64,000 bases of DNA from NCBI GenBank assembly GCA_024291935.2, contig CM044314.1:29424001-29488000 (forward strand), read 5' to 3'. Of this stretch, positions 31,236-42,636 are shown one piece after another. Source of the stretch: Okapia johnstoni. Lineage: Eukaryota > Chordata > Mammalia > Artiodactyla > Giraffidae. Every line of letters begins with the position of its first letter. Positions within the stretch are counted from its first letter, which is position 1. Under the pieces are notes generated by a model. The model saw nothing but the letters and a program-made list of their open reading frames with translations, ran no database searches and had not been told where the DNA came from. The position numbers were made by a program, and so were the translations under genes.

Positions 31236-34200
31236 GGCATGCGTGCTTTGAAGGGATGTGTTCCAGCTGTAGGACTCACAATGGTCCCTCTAAAGATAGA
31301 TAGAGCTTTTTCTTTGAAAAGTTTTCAGTTTGAATTATTATCAAACAACTTTACACATCAACCACAAAATAATTAATAATTCCATTTACTTTACAATCCG
31401 TCTTACAGCAACAATTTAAATTTCTTTATGATCTCTGGATTTTTATGTACCTATGTGGATTTAACTTATTGTAATGATAGAATAAATTTAAAATTTTGCT
31501 CTACTTGCAGATACTATTGTTTTCTATATACTTTTATGTGTAGCTAATATTCACATTTGTTAACCTCTTTAGGCTGTTTTATAATATGCGTGAATGTGTG
31601 CTCAGTCGCTGAATCATGTAAATTCGTATCAAGGCAGAATTTGTCTAGACTAGAAATGGACCACAAGGTATTTATTAAAAAAACATGTGACCAGTGGTTG
31701 TAATCAGTCTTTTCTCTGGAGATGTTGGCTGCTCTATAATAGGGCTTGTCTGTTGAGGAGATAGTAATCAAATGCATTGAAAGTTGCTTCCTTTCCTTTC
31801 AGATTTTCTGGAATTTTCTTATGCCACATAGAGATCTTAGGCTTGGTGTGGAGCTCTATTTTCACAGATTTTCTGGATCAAGAGGCAGAGCACTGACTCA
31901 GTCTCAGGAGCACTAGAATCTCTAATATTGGCCTCCCCTCTGAGCCACCTCCTTTTGCATCTGTGGGATAGCGCTTCCTTGGCATCTCTTGAGCTCTTTT
32001 CTCAATGATCTTGGCTTGCCTCTAGCAGTGGTTTCCAATGGTAATGGCTATGGACCCACTTTTATGAGACTATGTAGATCCAATGTCCAACATCACCCTG
32101 ACTACAACTTCTGGACCTTTTAATTCAGACTGTTGGTGTAAAGACTTGATGCCTGGTTCCATACAGCAACACATCACTTTGGTCTAACCTAATATGGCTA
32201 ATAATGTCACCAGGCATAAACAGCCACTTAAGCTATCTCTTTAACCATTTCCCCAAAAGTGGCTTGGATGCATTAAGCAGGCATCCCGCTTCAGCGATTT
32301 TTTTTTTTTGTCTTCAACTCATTCACTTGTTTATTCATTCATTCACTCAACCAAAATTTAGTGGGTATTTGCTTTCTGCAGTGTGCTAGCTGGGCTTACC
32401 CATATAGTTACAAAAATAAATAAGACACTGGCAGACATGCACTCAACTGGGCAAGGAAGGTGACCATGGTGTAGGACTCAGGTGAAATGTGGTGGACCCA
32501 TATTTGCACAGGTCTGAGGGGTATCAAACATTAAGAGGTATTCTGGGGACTGTAAGCAGCCTGTTTGGGGAGCAAATGCGTGTGTGACTAGGAGAGAGCT
32601 TGAGAGGGCCAGAGCATGAGGATTTCATATGCTTTATTAAGTAACTTAGCTCAGACTTTAGCCCTTTTCTAACAGTTGGATCACAGAGTCCTCCAGGGAA
32701 TCAGGAAGGTGTTCCTGGAGATCAAGTCATTAATGACGTTATAGGATACATTTAAAGTTTTATTAAAAATAATCAACAAACTATTGCTATTGCTTTCATT
32801 CCCTTAAAAGGAGGGTGGTGAGCGTGACTGATAATTAGTGGAGGCCAATGACTGTGCTGAAAACTCTCACTTGGTTTGACAGTTGTTTGGCTTTAGTAGT
32901 GCAAAGTCTATGGATTGTTGGTTTGAGGAGGAATTATAAGGAACAAAGGTATCAAAACATGACAAACTAGTGAGGAGCATAAATGTGAAAATAATCCTCA
33001 AAAATCACCTCCAGATGACCATCCCATGTCAGTTTTTTTCAGTCTGACAAAAAAAAAACTCCTTCAGAATACATCGTGGAAAGAAGACATTGGTGTTTAT
33101 ATCCAATTTAGCTTTGCACTTACTACTATTAAAGATTCCTGACACTCATAGCGTTCCATTTATATAGTGGTTGTAGACAGTGATCTGAGACCTTTTCTTT
33201 TCTCATATCTTAGGAGCCAAACAGAAAAATTATTTTAAAAAACAACACCATCATAATTTTAATTTCAAAATTCAAGAGTTCCAAATATAAGGCCATTAAG
33301 AGACTTTTATGTCAATTGTGAATCTGTGACAAGTTAGTTCAGTTTAATCTGCAATATAAGATGTATTTTTACCCAAACCAAATCAAATATAGTACATCAT
33401 TTAGTAACGTATTCATCAACAAACAGTGTTTTTCCTTACAATTAATTTATAGTCGTCTGAGGACTTGGGTCATATTAACTGGGAAAAAGTCAAACCTTAT
33501 CTTAACATGCTACTGATGCTACTGAATTTTTATGTTAGAAATGAATTTTATGATTTGTACAAATATACTTATATATAAAATAAATATTTTACTTGAGATC
33601 ACTTTTATCACTTTCGTAAAAAAATCAGGTAATGATTAAAAGTGTTCTAAGAGGCTCTGTTAGATTACATACTAGAATGAAAAATGTTCTGTTTAACTGA
33701 CAGAAGTTGGAGCTGCTGATGAGGTTAATGGGAAGACAACAGAAATTTTAAGCGGGAGAAGGATTTGACCCAAGAAGCACCTGGATCATCTCCTGGTATT
33801 AGTGCTAGTGTCCTCAACTCTGTTCAAACGCAGATTTCAGAGCGTATGGAATAACATTTACCAGAGGAGAGTTTGATGTTAGAGAATGTCCCTAGCTCCC
33901 TACTTTGAGATGGATTGAAGTTACACATTATATGCACTTTTGTTGGGGAAAAATTGCAAGGGTACCACCAAAAGGAAGTCCTTACATTATCTTGGTCCAG
34001 GAAACTTCAGCACATCTGGCAGCTGGTGTTTTAAAATGTGGGTTTGGTTGTCTTTTAGGAATTGTGAGGTCAACAGATCAGATAATGAATATCAATGGAT
34101 GGATAGTTACTCTCAGTTCCCAATAGGAGAGGGCATGCCACACTACCCAGGGCCATGTGGGAAAGCACCAGGGTCAGGCTGCAGGCAGAGGAAGCAGGAG

Positions 34201-35449
34201 GAAAAGGCGGACAAGGGCCTTCACGGTGGTTTCTGCAGGAAGGAATGGGCGAGGCAGTACAAGCAGATTTAGGATTGGCTTGTTTGAGTAATTTCAGTGG
34301 ACACAGGGGTGTAGGGAGTATCTCTAGTTGTCCATAACCTGGCTCTGGTGTGATCAGGGAAGGGAAATAGTGGCCTGGAGTGTGAGAATCTAGTAAAAGA
34401 GGAGGTGAGGGCGGGGGTGGGAGTAGATATGGGCTCTGAATTGGTTGAATTGTCTTTGAAAGGCATTCTCACTGGTTTGTCCTTTACTGTCTCAAAAGGG
34501 CAGTCCCACCAGTGTTAGTCAGGCCTCATGATGCCAAAGCATCAGAAAGACAGAAATAAGAAAATCATGATTAATACAGCTGGTCACTTTAAAGCCACTG
34601 AATAAATGCCAAATCTGATGACTTGAACTAACTCTGATGGTGTGTGGAGGGCAGGGGAGTAGAAGGCAGGTCATGAACTGTAGTGCATCTCAGCTCCTCT
34701 GCGTAATCCATCAATGGCTTCACCTTAGTCACAAATGCATATTAGTCTGCATGACTGTGCCAGTCATGTGCATGACTCTGTCTAGTTTCTTTAATAGCAC
34801 GGAACCCAGAATTCCTTTGTCAGATGTGGGCAGAGATTGTGCTGGTTAGAAAAGAAATCTGGGCCTGCACAAGCCAATTCTGGCTGAAAACATCTGTTAT
34901 TGCCTGTTAGCTTCAAGGAGTGACTGTTCTGCCCTTAAGTCATGTGTGCTCCTCCGTAAGTGGTTGCTCAGCTATAATGTTCAAAAAGATTTCTTGAAGC
35001 AAGGACAGAGCAAAAGAGAAAACATGCAGGCAGTATCTTATCAATTTCTGGCTTATAAAATGGGGATCACTCATCTTTAGCCTGTGATGCCCCTCAGGAG
35101 TCCCCTTCTGCCCAGAGCCCAGGTTCTGCCCAATGACAGAGACCATCTACAACCAACACTACCCAGGAGTGAAATCCTAGACATTCAAGTTTCTCAAAGT
35201 AAAAACCAAGAAAAGGAGGCTACTTTGTCCCTTCCATCTATCTTAGTCCCAATCTCCCAATTCCTGTTTCCTATCTAAAGAGTCCAGTCTTTATCTGGGT
35301 GAATGACCTCATCATTAGGATGATTCTTTACTCATAGAGATTTCACCTTACTCCTGCAGGTCTCAGAAGAACACATGTATCTCAGTAACACATAAAATTC
35401 AGAATTCTAAGCTGACCTAGTCCTCTAGTGCCATGTCCTATATCATCCC
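31236..35449. other. Long stretch, mostly without recognised gene or repeat
   Basis: About 4.2 kb. It contains a tiny Bov-tail-like scrap (31590-31620), an old repeat at 32320-32440 and a T-run at 32299. Frames such as 33940-34272 have no domain or splice support. Otherwise apparently single-copy. Confidence 0.4.
32320..32440 (+). mobile_element. Ancient L2/MIR-era repeat remnant
   Basis: TTTATTCATTCATTCACTCA, then an A-rich TTTAGTGGGTATTTGC block and AAAATAAATAAGACACTGGC, recall the widespread mammalian repeat wording (ATTCATTCAACAAATATTTA type). The family is not assigned. Confidence 0.4.
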
Positions 35450-35951
35450 TGGAACTTGTGACTATGATGAGACAATCACCCCATGATCGGGCTATGCTAC
35501 ATGGATGGATGGATGGCACAGTTGGCATTAAGAAAGGCAAACTATCCTCTGTGTGCCTGACCTAATCAGGTGGCCCTCAAAAGCGATTAGACTCTTCCTA
35601 GTGAAGTGTAGCTGGGATTTGACATAAGAGTGAGTCTTCATTTCTGGCTTTGAAGACAGGAGGGGCCATATGTCAAGGATTGTGAGCCGCCTGCAGGAGC
35701 TGAGAGCAGCTCCCAGTTGATAGCAGTAAAACTGGGAACCCAGCCCTACAACTGCAAGGAACTGGATGTGAACTTGGAGGAGGGCACCAAGCTCCACTTA
35801 AGAATGCAACCTGGTAGATACCTTGGTTTTAGCCTGTGAGATTATACCCAGTCACTGTGTCTAGGTTTATGATCTGGGAACTGAGAAATAATAAATGATA
35901 AATGTTTTAACCATTACATTGGTAGTAACTGATTATGCAACAACAGAAACC
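35450..35951 (+). mobile_element. MaLR (MLT1-like) LTR, sense, diverged
   Basis: CCTAATCAGGTGGCCCTCAA, GACAGGAGGGGCCATATGTC, GCCCTACAACTGCAAGGAAC (35742-35761) and a weak 3' end around AAATAATAAATGATAAATG follow MLT1-like order. Confidence 0.65.
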
Positions 35952-35998
35952 AATACCAAGTCAAATCTCCTTAAATGATGTGCATCTGAACAAGTCAT

Positions 35999-36358
35999 CT
36001 CAGTTTAGTTCAGTTGCTCAGTTGTGTCTGACTCTTTGCAGCCACATGGACTGCAGCATGCCAGGTTTCTCTGTCCATCACCAACTCCTGGAGCTTGCTC
36101 AAACTCATGTCCATCGAGTCAGTGATGCCATCCAACCATCTCGTCCTCCATTTCCCCCTCCTCCTGCTGCCTTCAATCTTTCCCAGCATCAGAGTCTTTT
36201 CCAATGAGTCAGTTCTTCACTTCAAGTGGCCAAAGTATTGGAGCTTCAGCTTCAGCTTCAGCATCAGTCCTTCCAATGAATATTCAGGACTGATTTCCTT
36301 TAGGATTGACTGGTTTGATCTCCTTGAGATCCAAGGGACTATATGAAAAGGCAAAAAG
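35999..36358 (-). mobile_element. 5'-truncated BovB, antisense, with 17 bp inverted leader segment and TSD
   Basis: 35999-36341 is the BovB 3' end in antisense. Its inner end is followed by TATGAAAAGGCAAAAAG (36342-36358) in sense orientation, identical over 17 bases to the BovB 5' leader at 43530-43546. CAAGTCAT at 35991-35998 and 36359-36366 is an exact 8 bp TSD outside both. The antisense ORF2 C-terminal frame (36010-36204) stays open. Confidence 0.88.
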
Positions 36359-36366
36359 CAAGTCAT

Positions 36367-36785
36367 GGTCCACATAAGCTGTTGCCAAAGAAGAACTGAT
36401 GATGGCAGGTTGTGTTGTAAAATGATTCAATGTACTCTGAGATCTACCATGAAAATGACAGCTGGAGTCTCTTATTTACAATACAAAATCTATTGCCTTT
36501 TCCTACAGAGTTGTTTAGATGGGTGTAAGAACAGGCAAAGCACCTGAGTGAGTATCACTATGCACCATGATTTCCAAGAAAATGTCCAAAAGGATGATAA
36601 AGAGTTAAAGGAACATCTTGAAGTGGATTGTTGATGGAGACTACCTACAAGATTGACTGGATTTCTCTGCTTTCTAGATGGTGAACAAAAGCAAAAGTCT
36701 TATTAAACTACTCATCAGTTGATGCCTTAAATCCACTTCTTTTCAAACAATAATGAAATTTAAAAACTATTCTGGGTGCTGCTCT
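36367..36785. other. Stretch without recognised gene
   Basis: Nothing recognised. Confidence 0.4.
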
Positions 36786-36794
36786 TTGCTTTTA

Positions 36795-37010
36795 GAAAGA
36801 AAGTGAAGTCGCTCGGTCGTGTCTGACTCTTTGCGACCTCATGCACTGTAGCCTACCAGGCTCCTCCATCCATAGAATTTTCCAGGCAAGAGTACTGGAC
36901 TGGATTGTTATTTTCTTCTCCAGGGGATCTTACCGACCCAGGGATTGAACCTGGGTCTCCTTCATTGCAGGCAGACGCTTTACCATCTGAACCACCAGGG
37001 AAGCCCCTCA
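36795..37010 (-). mobile_element. Bov-tA SINE, antisense, with TSD
   Basis: Full-length copy with several retained CpGs (TCGCTCGGTCGTG at the left), suggesting youth. TTGCTTTTA at 36786-36794 and 37011-37019 is an exact 9 bp TSD. Confidence 0.94.
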
Positions 37011-37019
37011 TTGCTTTTA

Positions 37020-37384
37020 ACACTTGCCCAAATGTATTGTGCGATCTGCCCAGGAACCTAAGAGTTGGGTTCCTGACACTGTGATTGGAGTCAAAAGACC
37101 CTGTGTCATACAAGAATAAATGGAACTGTGTGGCATCAATATATTGACCAGAGACATAGGGTGGGGGGAGGTTCCTTTCACATGAACTTGACAATAAACA
37201 ACTGGTTATCAGTCTTTTCTAAGCCAACATGTATTGATTTGGTGATGTTTGCAGGTGTAACTTAGGTATACCCAGATGTTCTAAGCCCTATGGGCAAGGA
37301 TGAGATATGTTGTGGGTTGTGGGCAGTTCCCAGTCCCAGTCCATTGAATTACTACTTTAGATAGCCTCATGGCATTTGTTTTCA
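37020..37384. other. Stretch without recognised gene
   Basis: Nothing recognised. Confidence 0.4.
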
Positions 37385-37632
37385 GCTAAATTTTGTGCAG
37401 ATGATATCACTCTAATGGCAGAAAGCGAAGAGGAACTAAAGGGCCTCTTGATGAGAGTGAAAGAGGAGAGTGGAAAAGCTGGCTTAAAACTCAGCATTCA
37501 AAAACTAAGATCATGGCATCTTGTCCCATCACTTCATGGCAAATAGAAGGGCAAAATGTGGAAGCAGTGACAGATTTTATTTTCTTGGGCTCCAAAATCA
37601 TTATGAATGGTGACTGCAATCATGAAATTGAG
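37385..37632 (+). mobile_element. Internal BovB fragment, sense
   Basis: ORF2 thumb region only, starting at the ADD of YADD (GCAGATGATATCACTCTAAT at 37396-37415) and ending after the HEI codons near 37632. Both ends are missing and there are frameshifts (one A missing in the QKTKIM codons). No TSD seen, so the 3' end was probably deleted. Confidence 0.9.
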
Positions 37633-37675
37633 TAGCTGAAATTATTGGTGCATGTTAAAAAATAAATGGGAGATA

Positions 37676-37880
37676 TCCTCTCCACCATCACCATCACCAA
37701 CCATCACCATCATCATCACCTCATCACCATCACAAGCGCCATTATCACCACTGCCATCATCATTACCTGTTATCACTAATTATCACCATCCTAATTATCA
37801 CCCATCCTCAGGCATCACTGTAACAAGTATTAACATCAGCATCACTACCATCATAAATATCATTATCAACATCGTTATTC
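37676..37880 (+). repeat. Degenerate (CAT)n / CCATCA minisatellite
   Basis: About 200 bp built from ATC and ACC triplets (CACCATCACCATCACC at the left), increasingly irregular to the right. The serine/threonine/isoleucine-rich frame 37652-37924 is an artefact. Confidence 0.9.
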
Positions 37881-38059
37881 AAAGTGAAAGCCTGCCACTG
37901 TTTAGTCTACTTTATTTCTTCTAGCTTGAAGATTACCTTTAAAACATGGTTATTTTTATACTAGAAAATGTCAGACCACCAAGAAAAAAGGCATAGTCAA
38001 CATAAAAAGCCCTGATGGATGTGGTTATTCCTTTTCTAGCTTTTCACTCCAAGGTCGCT

Positions 38060-38261
38060 GAAAGTGAAAGTGAAAGTCGCTCAGTTATGTCTGATTCTTT
38101 GTAACCCCATGGATTATACAGTCCATGGAATTCTCCAGGCCAGAATACTGGAGTAAGTAGCCATTTCTTTCTCCAGGGGATATTCCCAACCCAGGGATTG
38201 AATCCAGGTCTCCTACATTGCAGGTGGATTCTTTACCAGCTGAACCACCAGGGAAGCCCTG
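38060..38261 (-). mobile_element. Bov-tA SINE, antisense, with TSD
   Basis: Full length, with a GAAAGTGAAAGTGAAAGTCG tail repeat at the left. CAAGGTCGCT (38050-38059) and CAAGGTCATT (38262-38271) agree at 8 of 10. Confidence 0.94.
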
Positions 38262-38270
38262 CAAGGTCAT

Positions 38271-38325
38271 TGCTATGATTTGAATGTTTACATCTCTCAG
38301 TGTGGTGGTATCAAGAAGTGGGCCT
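38271..38325 (+). mobile_element. MaLR (MLT1-like) LTR, 5' part, interrupted
   Basis: Starts TGCTATGATTTGAATGTTTA and reads to AAGAAGTGGGCCT. The LTR resumes at 40889 with GTGAGGCCTTTGG, the next MLT1 block, after the CHR SINE and BovB described next. Confidence 0.8.
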
Positions 38326-38425
38326 GGGACGTTCCTGGTGGTCCAGTGGTTAAGAATCTGCATTTCCAACACAGAGGATGCAGGTTTAATCCCTGGTTGG
38401 GGAACTTAGATCTCATATGCTACAT
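38326..38425 (+). mobile_element. CHR-type SINE, left part, interrupted by BovB
   Basis: The head (GTTCCTGGTGGTCCAGTGGT) and linker (GGGGAACTTAGATCTC) end at ATGCTACAT. The right part, GGCATGGTC and a nine-A tail, is at 40871-40888. AGTGGGCCT (38317-38325) and AGTGAGGCCT (40888-40897) form the SINE's TSD in the LTR, differing by one base insertion. Confidence 0.85.
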
Positions 38426-40864
38426 CAGTTCAGTTCAGTCACTCAGTCGTGTCTGACTCTTTACGACCCCATGGACTGCAGCACACCAGGCCTCCCTGTC
38501 CATCACCAGCTCCCAGAGTTTACTCAAACTCATGTCCATTGAGTCAGTGATGCCATTCAACCATCTCACCCTTTGTCATCCCCTTCTCCTCCCCCCTTCA
38601 ATCTTTCCCAGCATCAGGGTCTTTTCAAATGAGTCAGTTCTTCGCATTAGGTGGCCAAAGTACTGGAGTTTAGGCTTCACCATCAGTCCTTCCAATGAAT
38701 ATTCAGGATTTATCTGCTTTGGATGGATTGGTTGGATCGTCTTGCTGCCCAAAGGACTCTCAAGAGTCTTCTCCAACATCACAGTTCAAAAGTATCAATT
38801 CTTCGGCACTCAACTTTCTTTGTAGTCCAACTCTCACATCCACACATGACTACTGGAAAAACCATAGCTTTGACTAGACAGACCTTTGTTGGCAAAGTAA
38901 TGTCTCTGCTTTTTAATATGCTGGCTAGGGTGATCAAAACTTCTCTCCCAAGGAATAAGCACCGTTTAATTTCATGGCTGCAGTCACCATCAGCAGTGAT
39001 TTTGGAGCCCAAAAAAATAAAGTCTGCCACTATTTCCACTGCTTCCCATTTATTTGCCATGAAGTGATGGGACCAGATGCCATGATCTTAGTTTTCTGAA
39101 TGTTGAGTTTTAAGCCAGCTTTTTCACTCTCTTCTTTCACTTTCATCAAGAGGCTCTTTAGTTCTTCTTCACTTTCTGCCATAAGGGTGGTGTCATCTGC
39201 ATATCTGAGGTTATTGATATTTCTCTTGGCAATCTTTATTCCAGCTTACGCTTCATCCAGTACAGCATTTCTCATGACGTACTCTGCATATAAGTTAAAT
39301 AAACAGGGTGACAATATACAGCCTTGATGTACTTCTTTTCCTGTTTGGAACTAGTCTGTTGTTCCATGACCAGTTCTAACTGTTGTTTCCTAACCTGCAT
39401 ACAGACTTCTCAAGAGGCAGGTCAGGTGGTCTGGTATTCCCATCTCTTTCTGAACTTTCCACAGTTTACTGTGATCCACACAGTCAAAGGCTTTGGCATA
39501 GTAAATAAAGCAGAAGTAGATGATTTTCTGGAATTCTCTTGCTTTTTTGATGATCCAGCAGATGCTGGCCTTTTGCTCTCTGGTTCCTCTGCTTTTTCTA
39601 AATTCAGCTTGAACATCAGGAATTTCATGGTTCGTGTACTGTTGAAGCTTGGCTTGGAGAATTTTGAGCATTACTTTACTAGCGTGTGAGATGAGTGCAA
39701 TTGTGAGGTAGTTTGAGCACTTTTTGGCATTGCCTTTCTTTGGGATTAGAATGAAAACTGAACTTTTCCAGTCCTGGGGCCACTGCTGAGTTTTTCATAT
39801 TTGCTGGCATATTGAGTGCAGCACTTTCACAGCATCCTCTTTTAGGATTTGAAATAGCTCAACTGGAATTCCATCACCTCTGCTAGCTTTGTTCATAGTG
39901 ATGCTTCCTAAGGCCCACTTGACTTCACATTCCAGGATGTCTGGCTCTAGGTGAGTGATCACACCATTGTGATTATCTGGGTCATGAAGATCTTTTTTGT
40001 ATAGTTCTTCTGTGTATTCTTGCCACCCCTTATTAATATCTTTTGCTTTTTTTAGGTTTACACCATTTCTGTCCTTTATTGAGCCCATCTTTGCATGAAA
40101 TTTTCCTTTGGTATCTCTAGTTTTCTTGAAGAGATCTCTAGTCTTTCCCATTCTATTGTTTTCCTCTATTTCTTTGCATTGACCACGGAGGAAGACTTTC
40201 TTATCTCTCCTTGCTATTCTTTGGAACTCTGCGTTCAAATGGGTATATCTTTCCTTTTCTCCTTTGCTTTTCGTTTCTCTTCTTTCCTCAGCTATTTGTA
40301 AGGCCTCCTCAGACAGCCAATTTGCTTTCTTGCATTTCTTTTTCCTGCGAATGGCATGATCCCTGTCTCCTGTACAATGTCACAAACTTGCATCCATAGT
40401 TCATCAGGCACTCTATCTATCATATCTGGCCCCTTAAATCTATTTCTCACTTCTACTGTATAATCGTAAGGGATTTGATTTAGGTCATACCTGAATGGTC
40501 TGGTGGTTTTCTCCACTTTCTTCAATTTAAGTCTGAATTTGGCAATAAGGAGTTCATGATCTGAGCCACAGTCAGCTCCTGGTCTTGTTTCTGCTGACTG
40601 TATAGAGCTTCTCCATCTTTGGCTTCAAAGCCTATAATTAATCTGATTTCGGTGTCGTCCATGTATAGAGTCTTCTCTTGTGTTGTTGGAAGAGGGTGTT
40701 TGCTATGACCAGTGGGTTCTCTTGGCAGAACTCTGTTAGCCTTTGCCCTGGTTCATTCTGTACTCCAAGGCCAAATTTGCCTTTTACTCCAGGTGTTTCT
40801 TGACTTCCTACTTTTGCATTCCAGTCCCCTATAATGAAAAGGACTTTTTGGGGGGGTGTTAGTT
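38426..40864 (-). mobile_element. BovB LINE, 2.4 kb, antisense, inserted in a CHR SINE
   Basis: The 3' tail is at the left (CAGTTCAGTTCAGTCACTCA). The element runs upstream through ORF2 to the middle of the endonuclease domain (antisense of the IIGDWNAKVG codons at about 40815-40845), where it is 5'-truncated. CTACAT at 38420-38425 and 40865-40870 is a short TSD, and the CHR SINE reads through correctly once the BovB is removed. Confidence 0.92.
38440..40525 (-). pseudogene. BovB ORF2 (endonuclease C-terminus, linker, reverse transcriptase), broken
   Basis: Family order from the right: linker start (TTRPFRYDLNQIPYDYTVEV, 40525-40430), NAEFQRIARRDKK (from 40238), GDGIPVELFQILKEDAVK, then RT motif A at about 39500. 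That motif reads CFIYYAKAFDCVDH: the first catalytic aspartate (IDYAKAFD in the family) is replaced by tyrosine. The YADDT motif C is intact near 39195-39215. Stops and frameshifts split it into at least five frames (40292-40525, 39795-40238, 39390-39671, 38779-39060, 38576-38782). It cannot make a working reverse transcriptase. Confidence 0.88.
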
Positions 40865-40870
40865 CTACAT

Positions 40871-40888
40871 GGCATGGTCAAAAAAAAA
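40871..40888 (+). mobile_element. CHR-type SINE, right part with A tail
   Basis: GGCATGGTC followed by nine A residues is the 3' end of the SINE whose left part is at 38326-38425. Confidence 0.75.
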
Positions 40889-41396
40889 GTGAGGCCTTTG
40901 GAAGGTGATAAGGTCGTGAGAAGGCTTCCCCTGTGGCTCAGATGGTAAAGAATCTGCTTGCAATGCAGAAGACCCAGATTAGATCCCTGAGTCGAAAAGA
41001 TCCCCTAAAGAAGGGAGTGGCAGTCGACTCCAGTACTCTTGCCTGGAGAACTCCATGAACAGAGGATCCAGAAGGGCTACAATCCATGACTACAGTCCAC
41101 AAAGAGTAGGACATGACTGAACGACCAGCATTTTCATTTTCTTTTAAGGACATGAGGCCAGAGTCATAATGAATGGGACTAACACTGTTTGTAAAAGAGA
41201 TTTGAGAGTGCTCCCTAACCCCTTCTGCCATGGGAAGTGACGGTGACAAGACAGTGTCTATGAACCAGGGAATGGAACTGCACTAAACACCAAACTTCGG
41301 ACTTCCAACCTCTAGTACCTTGAGAAATAAATTTGTTGTTTATAAGCCACCCAGTCTATAAGGTTTTTGTTGTAGCAACCAGAATGGACTAAGACA
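40889..41396 (+). mobile_element. MaLR (MLT1-like) LTR, 3' part
   Basis: Continues the LTR begun at 38271. GAGGCCTTTGGAAGGTGATA, then (after the Bov-tA at 40921-41146) TAATGAATGGGACTAACACT, CTATGAACCAGGGAATGGAA, AATAAATTTGTTGTTTATAA and TGGACTAAGACA at the end. The order and TG...CA ends support a single LTR. Confidence 0.85.
40921..41146 (+). mobile_element. Bov-tA SINE, sense, inside the MLT1-like LTR
   Basis: Full length, with head CTTCCCCTGTGGCTCAGATG and a terminal CATTTTCATTTTCTTTTA tail. AGGTCGTGAG (40911-40920) and AGGACATGAG (41147-41156) are its TSD at 8/10. Confidence 0.93.
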
Positions 41397-41994
41397 ATCA
41401 TAAAATGTTCTGTCTTTCCACTAAAAAGTAAGTACATAAACCTCTTCTGGGCAAGCATGTCCCCAACCTCCTTTTATACTGTCATTAGTTTTAGAGAAAT
41501 CATCTTTATTTGGCAGTTCCTTCCACACCATTCTTGAGAATACCTGTTCTGTGGGCATCACCTACCCGATAACTGCCTCCACTCCTGCCTCTATGTAAGC
41601 ATTAAGTGCAAAATTTTGGAGGAAAAAAAATCTGTGTCAGTGGAAACAAAACAGTAGTCTTTTCCTCATTATAAAATTTTTTCCTAAAGCCCGGCATATT
41701 CAGATTGACTTCTGCATAGCTTTCTCTTCATTCTTAAAAATCTGTTTTCTTGCTCTGCTTTTCATTTTCTCTGGTTTGGGGGGAATATTTTTATCTGGTT
41801 GTTTTTTTTTTTCTTTATTTTGCATGTTTCAATTCAATCCCACTGGGCAAAATTAGACAAAAGAGAACTGAGGAATGGGAGTCTAGGAGACAGAAGAAGC
41901 TGAAGATAGACAAGAAATAGAGGTTTTGCAATGTATGCACGTCACCTTTTGAGTCCCATGTGTAAGATGGTATTGATGTCATCTTTATTGAGGA
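41397..41994. other. Stretch without recognised gene
   Basis: AT-rich, with a T-run at about 41803-41812. Nothing else recognised. Confidence 0.4.
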
Positions 41995-42403
41995 TGCTTT
42001 CTCATTTTGTTTTGTTTAACACATATTATATAATTCCAAAAGGTACAAGACAGTATACAGTGGAAATCAAGACATGCCCTCCTGGCTCTACCACCTAATC
42101 CTCCTTACTACCCAGACTGAGGCAACTGCTATTAACAGTTACTCAGTACATTTTTCCAGAGCTCAGCATAGAGGAAACATTCAAATGCTGTAGCATGTGT
42201 CAGCCACACTGATCTGCCCTATTAGTTGTTCACTTTGGTAGCACACATAGAAAATGTCCTTATTCTTTTTAAAGGCTGCATAATATCCCAGTGTGTGGAT
42301 GGATCAAAACTGAATTAATGGATCCTCTTCTGATGACTATTTACATTGTTTCCAATGTTTGCTCTTATAGACAGAGCTAATATAAAAATTATTTGGGCAC
42401 ATC
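41995..42403 (-). mobile_element. L1 3' region remnant, antisense
   Basis: AAAGGCTGCATAATATCCCA (42271-42290) and TTTACATTGTTTCCAATGTT (42340-42359) match the reverse strand of an old L1 3' region. Very diverged. Confidence 0.6.
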
Positions 42404-42412
42404 ATTTCAGTG

Positions 42413-42636
42413 TGTGCGTGCTCAGTCACTTCAGTGGTGTCCAACTCTTTGCGACCCTATGGACTGTAGCCCGCCAGGCTCCTCTGTCCATGGGATTCTC
42501 CAGGCAAGAATACTGAAGTGAGTTGCCATGCCCTCCTCCAGGAGATCTTCCAGACTAGGGACTGAACCCACATCTCCTGTGGCTCCTGCATTGCAAGAAT
42601 ATTCTTTACTGCTGAGTCACTGGGGAAGGCCACAGA
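42413..42636 (-). mobile_element. Bov-tA SINE, antisense, expanded-head variant, exact TSD
   Basis: ATTTCAGTG at 42404-42412 and 42637-42645. The head carries about 12 extra bases (CTCCTGTGGCTCCTGC, 42570-42587), like the copy at 61.5 kb. Confidence 0.94.

Noticed and set aside
31590..31620. Very short Bov-like tail (GTGTGCTCAGTCGCTGAATC)
   Set aside because: About 25-30 bp of similarity; plausible extreme 5' truncation but without a defined TSD it cannot be supported.
35500..35520. ATGG tandem repeat
   Set aside because: Only about four units inside an LTR remnant; too short to matter.
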